Source of the DNA: Bdellovibrionaceae bacterium UBA2316
GTDB taxonomy: Bacteria; Bdellovibrionota; Bdellovibrionia; Bdellovibrionales; Bdellovibrionaceae
DNA: 64,000 bases
Assembly (NCBI GenBank): GCA_002345205.1
Contig: DDVI01000003.1
Coordinates: 1 to 64,000 of the forward strand
Reading direction: 5' to 3'
Shown here: positions 1 to 7,761 of the stretch, piece by piece
How the letters are laid out: each line of letters begins with the position of its first letter
How positions within the stretch are numbered: position 1 is the first letter of the stretch
Program-made: the position numbers and the translations under genes
Notes under the pieces: generated by a model
The model's input: only the letters and a program-made list of their open reading frames with translations
The model's database searches: none
What the model was told of the DNA's origin: nothing

Positions 1-110
1 TAGTCACGAAAGAGGTCTATTTTACTAATGACCCATTGTCGGGCCTGGCACCTTTTTGCCTTTTTGTACCTTTTGTTGCTTGATTGGGGAGAATGCGATA
101 GATAGCGGGT

Positions 111-935
111 GTGGATAAACCCAAGATCAAAATTAGATTTACCGTTTCTTATGATGGTACCGACTACTGTGGGTGGCAGAAGCAGAATCATGGTCATGTG
201 AAAAGCGTGGCGTTTGTTTTAGAAGAGGCTCTTTCTAAACTATTAAATGAAAAGATTGGTTTGTATGCGAGTGGGCGCACCGATGCTGGTGTTCATGCTC
301 TTAATCAGGTTTGCCATTTCGAAACGACTAAGCCAGAGTCCTTCTTTTTTAATATCGATTTCTGCTGGGCCGTTAATTCGAAACTCCCACATAGCATCGT
401 TGTAAAAGATGCGTGGATAGCCCCGCCTGAATTTCACTCCACGCTGTCGTCAGAATATAAAACCTATCGTTACATTGTTCGTAATAGCAATCGTCCATCT
501 CCGATGCTTCATCGATATGCGCATTGGGTGCGTAACCCTGTGGATATCGACTATTTAAATTCCCTTTGTGATCTATTAGTAGGCACAAAAGATTTCAAAA
601 GTTTCCAATCCGTCGGCACTGAAGTCGCCCATACAGTGCGCACTATTTACAAAGCTCGATGGATTCAGAAGAAAGAAGGGACCTTAGAGTTCCGGATTAC
701 TGGCAGTGGCTTTCTAAAGCAGATGGTACGAAATATTGTGGGCACACAGTTGCACCTTGAAAGAACTCGGGAAAATCCTGAAAAATTCAGTGAAATCATA
801 GGTTTAAAAGATCGCACAAAGGCGGCGGCCCCGGCCCCTGCTCGGGGGCTTTACTTGTGGAAAGTTTATTATCCTTTGGAGCTTGACAATAAGTGCCGCA
901 AACTTTACAAAGACAAACTCATGGTCAAGGATTAG
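111..935 (+). CDS. truA: tRNA pseudouridine synthase A
   Basis: Isomerises uridine to pseudouridine at positions 38-40 of the tRNA anticodon arm, in the cytoplasm. The protein is 274 aa, normal for the family. The catalytic motif SGRTDAGVHA is intact, with the nucleophile Asp at about residue 58. Further TruA-typical stretches are FHSTLSSEYKTYRYI and GSGFLKQMVRNIVG. The start chosen is GTG; no convincing Shine-Dalgarno sequence sits at proper distance, so the exact start is uncertain. The 110 bases upstream hold no gene I can recognise. It is followed by the ribosomal pair rplM-rpsI, about 90 bases downstream. Confidence 0.95.
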   Translation: MDKPKIKIRFTVSYDGTDYCGWQKQNHGHVKSVAFVLEEALSKLLNEKIGLYASGRTDAGVHALNQVCHFETTKPESFFFNIDFCWAVNSKLPHSIVVKDAWIAPPEFHSTLSSEYKTYRYIVRNSNRPSPMLHRYAHWVRNPVDIDYLNSLCDLLVGTKDFKSFQSVGTEVAHTVRTIYKARWIQKKEGTLEFRITGSGFLKQMVRNIVGTQLHLERTRENPEKFSEIIGLKDRTKAAAPAPARGLYLWKVYYPLELDNKCRKLYKDKLMVKD

Positions 936-1028
936 CCCCGTTGTAAAAAATAATTCTAACCTCAATGAATACAACTAATTAATGATGCAACTTAATTAGG
1001 CGTTAAAGAAAGATACTGGAGCAAGTAA

Positions 1029-1469
1029 ATGAAACAAACTAAAACTTTCATGGCAAAGTCTGAAGATGTTCAGCGCGCATGGCACTTGATCGATGCTGCT
1101 GACCAAAAAGTAGGACGTGTAGCAACTCACATTGCTAACTTACTACGTGGAAAGCACAAGCCTATTTTTACACCTCACGCAGATACAGGTGACTTTGTTG
1201 TCGTAATCAATACTGACAAAATGGTTCTAACTGGTTCTAAATGGGATTCTAAAAAATTCTACCGTCACTCTCGCTTTTTTGGTTCAATGAAAACTAAAAC
1301 AGCTCAGCAAGTGAAAGAAGAAGATTCTACTTTCATCATGCACGAAGCAGTTCGTGGTATGTTACCAACTAACAAAATGTCTAGACACTTGATCTTGAAA
1401 ATGAAAGCGTACACTGGCGCAACTCATGATCACGCTGCTCAAAAACCTACAGCTTACCAAGTGAAATAA
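1029..1469 (+). CDS. rplM: 50S ribosomal protein L13
   Basis: Structural protein of the large ribosomal subunit. It is 146 aa, about the usual length. The L13 signatures are visible: WHLIDAADQKVGRVATHIA near the N-terminus, then GDFVVVINTDKMVLTGSKW and the region AVRGMLPTNKMSRH. A ribosome binding site GGAG lies 7 bases before the ATG. It forms the classical pair with rpsI, 12 bases downstream, so both are co-transcribed. Codon use is strongly biased towards a few codons, as expected for a highly expressed gene. Confidence 0.97.
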   Translation: MKQTKTFMAKSEDVQRAWHLIDAADQKVGRVATHIANLLRGKHKPIFTPHADTGDFVVVINTDKMVLTGSKWDSKKFYRHSRFFGSMKTKTAQQVKEEDSTFIMHEAVRGMLPTNKMSRHLILKMKAYTGATHDHAAQKPTAYQVK

Positions 1470-1481
1470 GAGGTATAGATA

Positions 1482-1880
1482 ATGGCAACTATGGAAAAAT
1501 TATTTTATGCAACTGGAAGAAGAAAAACGAGCACGGCTCGTGTTTTTCTTAAGCCTGGTAAAGGTTCTGTAACTGTAAACGGCGAAAAATTAGACGAATA
1601 CATGAGCCGTCTACAATCACGTATGGTTGTTATGCAACCGTTCGATTTATTAACTCAAACTGGTAAGTTTGATGCAAACATCACGGTATGTGGTGGTGGT
1701 GAAGCAGGACAAGCTGGAGCTATCCGATTAGGTATCTCTCGCGCTCTTCAAGCATTTAACCCAGAATTCAGAGCGACTTTGAAAAAAGCTGGCTATCTTA
1801 CTCGTGACCCTAGAATGGTTGAGCGTAAGAAATACGGTAAATCAGGTGCTCGTAAGCGTTACCAATACTCAAAACGTTAA
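1482..1880 (+). CDS. rpsI: 30S ribosomal protein S9
   Basis: Structural protein of the small ribosomal subunit, whose C-terminal tail reaches the P-site tRNA. It is 132 aa. The motif YATGRRKTSTARVFLKPG near the N-terminus, the GGGEAGQAGAIRLGISRAL segment and the basic C-terminus ending in YQYSKR are diagnostic. It is the second gene of the rplM-rpsI operon and is followed 30 bases later by a strong intrinsic terminator. Confidence 0.97.
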   Translation: MATMEKLFYATGRRKTSTARVFLKPGKGSVTVNGEKLDEYMSRLQSRMVVMQPFDLLTQTGKFDANITVCGGGEAGQAGAIRLGISRALQAFNPEFRATLKKAGYLTRDPRMVERKKYGKSGARKRYQYSKR

Positions 1881-1909
1881 TCGTTTTGTTGTTCTTTGGA
1901 ACACGAAGG

Positions 1910-1941
1910 AAAAAGGAACCCAAATGGGTTCCTTTTTTTTT
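1910..1941 (+). terminator. Intrinsic terminator of rplM-rpsI
   Basis: A perfect stem AAGGAACCC / GGGTTCCTT with a 4-base AAAT loop is flanked by an A-run upstream and followed by nine T residues. Its position, 30 bases after the rpsI stop codon, fits the end of the ribosomal operon. Confidence 0.9.
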
Positions 1942-2154
1942 GCCTTCGGAGTTTGTCGTTTAAAAATAGAATTAACCTTAACTTTCTTGTTTGGTGTTCC
2001 AAATTAAAACAAAAGTCAGTCGAACGTGCCAACTTGAGATCTTAGATTTATCGTCATAGTTTTGGCCACATCTCGTTGTTAAAAAATATTTACTCTTTTA
2101 AACTGAAGTCAGACTTGAATAGTCGTCGGCCATGATGGCCACAAAAGGAGTAAT

Positions 2155-3170
2155 ATGATTTACGGACTACCGGGTTCTTCAACAAGTAAAATCAGTTATA
2201 AGTCTAAATATGATAACTTTATTGGTGGTGAATTCATTCCGCCAGTAAAGCAGCAATATTTTGATGTCATCACACCCATTACCGGACAGGTTTATACTAG
2301 AGCCGCAAGGTCAACAGCTGAAGACATTGAACTGGCGCTGGACGCTGCTCACAAGGCATTTGAATCGTGGTCTAAAACATCCGTTACCGAGCGAGCCAAT
2401 ATTCTTTTAAAAATTGCTGATCGGTTAGAGCAAAATTTGGAACTGTTGGCGTATGCGGAAACGGTCGACAACGGAAAGCCTATTCGTGAAACGTTGAATG
2501 CAGGCCAGCCGGAGTTCTAAACATAGTGAACGGATTCGGACGAGAGGCGGGTATGCCATTAGCAACGAGTAAGCGGATTGCGAAAATTGCGTTTACTGGA
2601 TCTACAAGCACGGGCCGCGTGATTGCCCAGGCAGCCGCAAATAGTTTGATTCCCGCGACATTAGAGCTTGGTGGAAAATCACCGAACATATTTTTTTCAG
2701 ACATTGCGGATCAAGACGATGATTTCTTTGATAAAGCAACAGAAGGATTAGTGCTATTCGCTTTTAATCAAGGCGAGGTTTGTACGTGTCCTTCGCGAGC
2801 AATAATCCATGAATCAATTTATGATCAATTCATGTCCAGAGTATTAGAGCGAGTAGCCGCAATTAATCAGGGTAACCCGCTAGATGTCGCTACTATGATG
2901 GGTGCTCAGGCTTCAAAAGAACAGCTAGAGAAAATAAAATCTTACTTGGATTTAGGTCGTCAAGAAGGCGCAAAAGTTTTAATTGGAGGCTCGCAGGCGC
3001 AATTGCCGGGTGAATTGGCGGGCGGATATTATGTCCAACCCACATTATTTTTGGGCCACAATAGAATGAGAATTTTTCAAGAGGAAATTTTTGGTCCGGT
3101 GCTAGCCGTAACAACTTTCAAAACGGAAGAACAAGCTCTTCAGATTGCGAATGATACTTTGTATGGCAAC
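2155..3170 (+). pseudogene. Broken NAD-dependent aldehyde dehydrogenase (AldB/ExaC type)
   Basis: Remnant of an aldehyde dehydrogenase that would normally be about 505 aa. A good ribosome binding site (AAAGGAG) precedes the ATG. The first 117 residues match the family start (FIGGEFIPPV, then [11 protein letters not shown]). At about 2503 some 90 residues, including the PWNFP region, are deleted and the frame shifts, giving TAA at 2518. The other frame resumes with [16 protein letters not shown] and continues through [19 protein letters not shown] (catalytic Glu) and [12 protein letters not shown] (catalytic Cys) to [13 protein letters not shown] and ANDTLYG. There the last 80 or so residues are missing and the sequence runs straight into a DUF779 gene. 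It is probably non-functional. Confidence 0.88.
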
Positions 3171-3515
3171 CCCCGCAACTTTAGAGTTAATTGAGTTTCT
3201 TAAATCAAAACATGGCCCTCTGATTTTTCATCAGTCAGGGGGATGCTGCGATGGTAGTTCAACAAATTGTTTGCTACCCGGTGAATTGAGTGTTGGGGAA
3301 GGTGACATTTTACTCGGAGAAATGGGGGATGTCCGTTTTACATGTCGAAGTCTCAGTATGAATACTGGAAATTTACTCAGCTAATTATTGATGTAATCGA
3401 CTCGCAGACTGGAACTTTTTCTCTAGAGGGTGCGGAGGGGAAATTATTTCTAATCCGATCACGGATTTTCACAGACGAGGAAATTGAAAAAATAGGCCTG
3501 GCTGCAAAATTTTAA
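3163..3515 (+). pseudogene. Frameshifted DUF779 protein
   Basis: DUF779 proteins are about 120 aa, of unknown biochemistry, and commonly encoded next to aldehyde dehydrogenases. The first part ([19 protein letters not shown], then FHQSGGCCDGSS) is in one frame and reads to about 3331. A single lost base there shifts the frame. The rest (PFYMSKSQYEYWKFTQL, FSLEGAEGKLFLIRSRIF, then TDEEIEKIGLAAKF) is in the next frame and ends at the TAA at 3513-3515. The gene starts exactly where the dehydrogenase remnant ends, so a deletion fused the two. Together they are a decayed aldehyde-oxidation operon. Confidence 0.85.
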
Positions 3516-3526
3516 TATTTGATCGG

Positions 3527-3916
3527 TTATGACGATTTCCTAAAAATACTTGAAATCATACCAGCACCTGTATGTTCAGAATTTTTTTCCATCAATTTTT
3601 TATAGGAAATCAAAGTCTGTAAAATAGTCTCTTGCAACTCTTCCATTGAAAATGGTTTTATAAGTTGGGGAGTGAAATCTGTGTCTGCTCCGGAAATTGC
3701 AATTAATGGGATCTTTCGTTTTCCACATTCCGATTGAAGAGATTTAAATGAGACAATTTTATTTCTATAATCCCCTAGTATAATATCGGCACTTTGCCAG
3801 CCAACGTCTAATAAATTGTAAAAGTTTGTGACTTTGAAGTCTTTACTTTCCATCATTTCCATCAGTAGTTCGGCTACATCTTTGTCGTCTTCGAATATTG
3901 CTACTTTCACGCTCAT
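3527..3916 (-). CDS. Stand-alone response-regulator receiver protein
   Basis: A 129-aa single-domain receiver. The acidic pocket EDD is at residues 9-11, the likely phospho-acceptor Asp is in IILGDYRNK near residue 49, the conserved hydroxyl residue is in IAISGA, and the switch Lys is in LIKPF. No output domain is present; a 20-residue tail follows the receiver. It probably works by protein-protein contact, like CheY or Spo0F. Its kinase is not obvious in the window. It is convergent with the broken DUF779 gene and divergent from the lipoprotein at 4111, with which it shares a 190-base promoter region. Confidence 0.88.
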   Translation of the reverse strand: MSVKVAIFEDDKDVAELLMEMMESKDFKVTNFYNLLDVGWQSADIILGDYRNKIVSFKSLQSECGKRKIPLIAISGADTDFTPQLIKPFSMEELQETILQTLISYKKLMEKNSEHTGAGMISSIFRKSS

Positions 3917-3974
3917 AGTATTCTCCCCACCTACACTAAAGATCGGTGTGTCCTCTTTTTATTATGACTCAATT

Positions 3975-4053
3975 AATCTTGAGCTAAATTGAATCACTCT
4001 GGTCCGCTGGGTGTTGTGTTTTTTTGTTCGGCTCATCTTGAGACAATCTTGAG
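3975..4053. repeat. Three copies of ATCTTGAG between divergent genes
   Basis: The octamer ATCTTGAG occurs at 3976-3983, 4035-4042 and 4046-4053, all on the plus strand, in the 190-base gap between the receiver gene and the lipoprotein. The first copy is also part of an imperfect dyad CTCAA/TTGAG. Repeated copies in a divergent promoter region suggest a regulator-binding site. This is an inference, and chance in AT-rich DNA is possible. Confidence 0.35.
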
Positions 4054-4110
4054 TGAAAATTTTGAAAAGCCGCTTTCCTGTATTATTCTAGACTATAGGT
4101 GGGGTGCACT

Positions 4111-4728
4111 TTGAAACCAAACACTATCGCTAAGGTAGTTCTATTATCATTTTCTAGTTTAGTTCTTGTGGGCACATTTCAAAATTGTGCGCAGGCATCT
4201 GGGCCGATGGCATTTACGCCATCGACTTCTGGTTCGAGTGATCTAAATCCTAGCACAAACTCAATGGATAAAATTGAAAACGTAGATTTAAGTGCTGCAG
4301 AGTACATCGATATTTCGTTGCGTTCTTTGTATGCGGAAACTGAGGTTCAGCGAAAATCAACACGGGATTCACAAAATTTAAAAATTAATTTATCTAATGG
4401 TGAAATGCGCTATGTGGACCTTGAGGGCGGCGTTGTGAGTCCCGTTCGTTTGTGTTTACGTCGGCAAGAGCTTGAGGAGTTTAAAGCTATTCTTCAGGCG
4501 GTGAAAGTATGTCAGCCAAATGTTCCGAGTGCGCGGGAAGATATCGCTTGCACGCAAGTATACAAATATCCATTTGCATGGGTTGAGTACGCAAGTGGTG
4601 AAAAGGTGAAGTTAGGCGAGGTAGCTGGTTGTTCGCGTAGCCTTGACCTGTGTGATGAGTATAAAGATGTATTTAACGGCTTTATCGCTTATTTAAGAAA
4701 CCATTTAGATAGTCGCAAATGCTTATAG
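4111..4728 (+). CDS. Putative lipoprotein, function unknown
   Basis: I chose the TTG at 4111 because AGGTGGGG lies 5 bases upstream; a GTG at 4099 would be inside that site. The N-terminus (MKPNTIAKVVLLSFSS, then LVLVGTFQNC) is a positively charged, hydrophobic signal ending in FQNC. That is a non-canonical lipobox, and to my knowledge such ends are common in Bdellovibrio lipoproteins. A Ser/Thr/Pro-rich linker follows. The globular part has five cysteines (CLRR, VCQP, IACTQ, AGCSR, DLCDE) and a last one at the C-terminus (RKCL). No family was recognised. Confidence 0.75.
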   Translation: MKPNTIAKVVLLSFSSLVLVGTFQNCAQASGPMAFTPSTSGSSDLNPSTNSMDKIENVDLSAAEYIDISLRSLYAETEVQRKSTRDSQNLKINLSNGEMRYVDLEGGVVSPVRLCLRRQELEEFKAILQAVKVCQPNVPSAREDIACTQVYKYPFAWVEYASGEKVKLGEVAGCSRSLDLCDEYKDVFNGFIAYLRNHLDSRKCL

Positions 4729-4740
4729 AATAGTTTCGTC

Positions 4741-5550
4741 TTAATCTTTCTCGATTGAAGTTCGCATTAACGATTTAACATGATTTTTGCGCTGGCTGCC
4801 GCCGACTAGGCTTTTAAGCTGATCATGCAGACTAGAGTCGTTGATCAAAGCACCCAGGGTGCCTTCACCGCGATCAATCTTGCCTAGGATATTGTTGAGC
4901 TTATCAATAGATGTTTTCATTTGGACCGTCGGCGATTTACCGTCCGAGAAATCAGAAACCAGTTTCAATGACTTTTCGCTGATGATTTTGAAATCACGGC
5001 TGGCTTGAGTCATGTTGGCCATCATCACGCCCACTTGGTTTTCGTGATTGATAGCTTTAGTTAGTTTGTAGATTTCGTTGATGATATCAAAAATCTTTTC
5101 TGTTTCTTTTCCGCGCTCAGAGATGACGTTTAATATATCAGTTGACTTAGCTACGGGTAGAACATCGCCTGATTCTATAGGTTCTGAACGGGGATCTCCG
5201 GGAATGATATAAACAAATTTGTCGCCTAAAGCACCTTGTGTGCGGATCTCAACTTCTGAACCTTTAAAGATGCGTCTTAGGTATTCTGTTTCCACTTTCA
5301 TGTCGACTCGGAGTAGGTTTTTTTCAGGAACGAAATCGATAGATTCGATATTTCCAATAACTACACCAGATAGTGATACTACGCTACCTTGAGCTAAACC
5401 TTGAACATTTTCAAAATCGGCATACACGTGCGCGAATTTTGAAAACAAAGTTTTATTAGCGCCCAACATAAAAATGCTACTCATCGTGACTAAAATCCCG
5501 ATAACTAGAAAGAGTCCGACTTTGATTTGGTTTTTTAAGCTGGTTTCCAT
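4741..5550 (-). CDS. mlaD: MlaD-type MCE domain protein (phospholipid transport)
   Basis: Substrate-binding MCE protein of an Mla-type ABC system that moves lipids between inner and outer membrane. It is 269 aa with one N-terminal membrane helix (about residues 10-28) and an MCE domain (about 37-115, with VYADFENVQGLAQGSVV and LSGVVIGNIESI). An extended, probably helical tail to about 250 follows, longer than in E. coli MlaD and closer to the longer MCE proteins. It is the last gene of the operon, 3 bases after the ATPase gene. The periplasmic location is inferred from the topology. Confidence 0.9.
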   Translation of the reverse strand: METSLKNQIKVGLFLVIGILVTMSSIFMLGANKTLFSKFAHVYADFENVQGLAQGSVVSLSGVVIGNIESIDFVPEKNLLRVDMKVETEYLRRIFKGSEVEIRTQGALGDKFVYIIPGDPRSEPIESGDVLPVAKSTDILNVISERGKETEKIFDIINEIYKLTKAINHENQVGVMMANMTQASRDFKIISEKSLKLVSDFSDGKSPTVQMKTSIDKLNNILGKIDRGEGTLGALINDSSLHDQLKSLVGGSQRKNHVKSLMRTSIEKD

Positions 5551-5553
5551 TTT

Positions 5554-6276
5554 CTAACCTTCTCCATCTATAAATTTTTTAACGATACCGCTTTTGTCCT
5601 GATGAATTTCATCTAAAGAACCTTCGAATGCGATCTTGCCGTCCAGGATGAAAGACATTTTATCGCACACGGCAAATGCAGTGGGCATATCATGCGTAAC
5701 GAGAATCGAAGTGATGCCAGTCGCTTTTAGTTTCAGAATATGTTCTTGAATCTTGCGGGTGTTTGATGGATCGAGTCCCGCCGTAGGCTCATCATACAGT
5801 ATCCATTTGGGCTGCATCATTAAAGCGCGCGCTAAGCCTACACGTTTTTGCATACCACCTGATAGGTTAGCTGGGTACAAGCCTTCAGCCGCAGGTAAAC
5901 CGAACTCACCTAACTGATCAGAAATCATTTTTTTAATTTCCGCTTCTGATTTTTTTGTATGTTCACGCAAAGGATAAGCTAAGTTTTCATACACGGTCAT
6001 CGAATCAAAAAGGGCGCCGCCTTGGAAAACGTAGGCTACTTTTTTACGAATTTCCACAAGATCGTTTTCTTTGTAGCGAGTGATTTCTTCACCATCGATG
6101 AAGATTTCGCCACTGTCGGGCTTTTCTAGGCCAATTAAGCTGCGCAAGATAACACTTTTGCCTACCCCAGATCCACCAATAAGGCCCATACATTCACCTT
6201 TCTTTACGGAAAAGGTAATGCCTTTGTGGACTTCTTTAGAACCAAATGATTTTCGGAAATTTTTAACTTCAATCAT
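5554..6276 (-). CDS. mlaF: MlaF-type ABC transporter ATPase
   Basis: ATPase that powers Mla-type lipid transport at the cytoplasmic face. It is 240 aa. Walker A GGSGVGKS is at residues 34-41, the Q-loop is in YVFQGGALFDSM, the ABC signature is LSGGMQKR, Walker B is WILYDEPTAGLD and the H-loop is VTHDM. The start overlaps the permease gene by 4 bases (ATGA), a sign of translational coupling. Confidence 0.94.
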   Translation of the reverse strand: MIEVKNFRKSFGSKEVHKGITFSVKKGECMGLIGGSGVGKSVILRSLIGLEKPDSGEIFIDGEEITRYKENDLVEIRKKVAYVFQGGALFDSMTVYENLAYPLREHTKKSEAEIKKMISDQLGEFGLPAAEGLYPANLSGGMQKRVGLARALMMQPKWILYDEPTAGLDPSNTRKIQEHILKLKATGITSILVTHDMPTAFAVCDKMSFILDGKIAFEGSLDEIHQDKSGIVKKFIDGEG

Positions 6277-7070
6277 GTGAGTCTCTCGATAATCCAGAAA
6301 AGTTTGGATAAGAAGAAGTTACTAACTAGAACCAAGATTGACGACACAACGACAGCTTTAGTCGTCGCCATACCAACTTCTTTTGTTCCGTTCTTTACGG
6401 TTAAACCAAAATAGCACGACGGAATAGCGATACACAGGGCAAACACGAAGCTCTTTAGGAAACCAGAGAAGTAATCCATTAGCGTTACTGTTTGAATGAT
6501 TTTTAAAACGTAAAAATTAGGATCTAATTTTAATTCCGAGTATCCAACTAGCAGGCCCCCGAAGTTACTCACAACATTTGTTAAAGCCACTAAGAGAGGA
6601 AGTGAAACAAACGTAGCGATGACTCTAGGGATGACAATAGTTTTAAGTGGTGACGTTCCCATAGCACGGATAGCGTCGATTTGTTGAGTTACGACCATAC
6701 TGCCGATTTCAGAAGCGAACCCAGCGCCGACGCGTGCAGCGACCATCAATGATGTAAATACTGGACCCATTTCACGCAATACGATTAAGGAAACCAATTT
6801 AGGAACGTAAAGCTTTCCGCCGAACTTTTCTAAGCCTAGACCAAACTGTAGCGACATAACCATGCCAGTACTGATGGCAGTTACGACAACTAAAGGCAGG
6901 GAACGATTACCGACTTGAAAGATCTGCTCGACCACCAGTTTCCAGTAAACTTTGCCTTTGAACGTATCACGTAGAAGCTGAAATGATAAAACGCCAATGC
7001 CGCCAAAGAACTTGAGGATCTCTATGATAAACAAGTATAGCGGTGTTGAGGCGATCAAGGCGTGAATCAT
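6273..7070 (-). CDS. mlaE: MlaE-type lipid ABC transporter permease
   Basis: Integral membrane permease of the MlaFED complex. It is 265 aa with about five or six hydrophobic segments. Typical MlaE signatures are GMVMSLQFGLGLEKFG, the REMGPVFTSLMVAARVG stretch, GASEIGSM-like GFASEIGSMVVT and the following QQIDAIRAMG. It overlaps the ATPase gene downstream and the lipoprotein gene upstream by 4 bases each, so the four genes form a tightly coupled operon. Confidence 0.94.
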   Translation of the reverse strand: MIHALIASTPLYLFIIEILKFFGGIGVLSFQLLRDTFKGKVYWKLVVEQIFQVGNRSLPLVVVTAISTGMVMSLQFGLGLEKFGGKLYVPKLVSLIVLREMGPVFTSLMVAARVGAGFASEIGSMVVTQQIDAIRAMGTSPLKTIVIPRVIATFVSLPLLVALTNVVSNFGGLLVGYSELKLDPNFYVLKIIQTVTLMDYFSGFLKSFVFALCIAIPSCYFGLTVKNGTKEVGMATTKAVVVSSILVLVSNFFLSKLFWIIERLT

Positions 7071-7561
7071 GGGGCCCTAAAGTTTTCTGTGAAGTTTTTG
7101 AATTCTTGGCTTTCGCTATCAAAACGTTCCACAACCCCACCGTAAATCAGGTTATAGCTGCAGGCGTTTTTTTTGAACGAAACCACATTCAATTTAACTT
7201 TGACTCCGTCAATCAGGCCTTCGCCTATTGTGGTGCGAGCAATACGCTGATTGTAAGGAATTTCTTCGCGATTTTTAATTTCTAATTTTTCTAATCCAGA
7301 AAGAGCATCTTGCTCCAATTGATCCAAGGAAGGATCTTGATTGGGAGAGCAGTCAGAGATATATGAAATCACGTTGTTTGTTTTGCTCGAGATCCAAGCC
7401 TTGTCGCCCGTCTTAGATTTCAGGTTCGAGAACGGACTAGCGGGTTCCTTGAGCTCGAGGTTTTTTGCAGGTTGAGGATCTTTGGAAACCCCAATAGTTA
7501 TGCATGAACTCAGAAACAAGAGACTCGGCAATAGAAAAAAAATGCGGTGGGTGGTTTTCAT
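7067..7561 (-). CDS. Small lipoprotein heading the mla operon
   Basis: 164 aa with a type II signal peptide (MKTTHRIFFLLPSLLFLSSC, lipobox LSSC, lipid-bearing Cys at about residue 20). The mature part contains two further cysteines (DCSPN and NACSY), so one disulfide is possible. It overlaps mlaE by 4 bases and is the first gene of the operon. By analogy it could be an envelope partner of the transporter, replacing MlaC or MlaA, but sequence similarity to those was not seen. The function is inferred from context only. Confidence 0.75.
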   Translation of the reverse strand: MKTTHRIFFLLPSLLFLSSCITIGVSKDPQPAKNLELKEPASPFSNLKSKTGDKAWISSKTNNVISYISDCSPNQDPSLDQLEQDALSGLEKLEIKNREEIPYNQRIARTTIGEGLIDGVKVKLNVVSFKKNACSYNLIYGGVVERFDSESQEFKNFTENFRAP

Positions 7562-7705
7562 ACAGGTTTCTTTTCGGAAGCAATAGTTAATTAATAAATG
7601 TCAAAAAGTAAAACTCGACCGTCAGTAATCTGGCAGTCTAGTTGTACCAATTTCGATGTATTCCATCTAGGATATTTTTTCCTATACCTTTGATGTGATG
7701 TCCAG

Positions 7706-7721
7706 TGGCATTCAATGTGCA
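7706..7721 (+). promoter_or_regulatory. Candidate sigma-54 promoter of the flagellar operon
   Basis: TGGCATTCAATGTGCA matches the sigma-54 consensus TGGCAC-N5-TTGCA closely. GG is at 7707-7708 and GC at 7719-7720, with the strict 10-base spacing between them. It lies 40 bases upstream of the ATG of the AMIN-TPR gene that heads the flgB-fliK block. Sigma-54 control of rod and basal-body genes is common in polar flagellates. The match is visual only. Confidence 0.5.
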
Positions 7722-7761
7722 ATTTGTAATTTCTAACACGAAAACAGATTGGGCAGAGTGA

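Noticed and set aside
47..62. TGGCAC-like sequence followed by TTGCC upstream of truA, like a sigma-54 promoter
   Set aside because: The spacing between GG and GC is 9 bases instead of the strict 10, and truA is not a typical sigma-54 gene.
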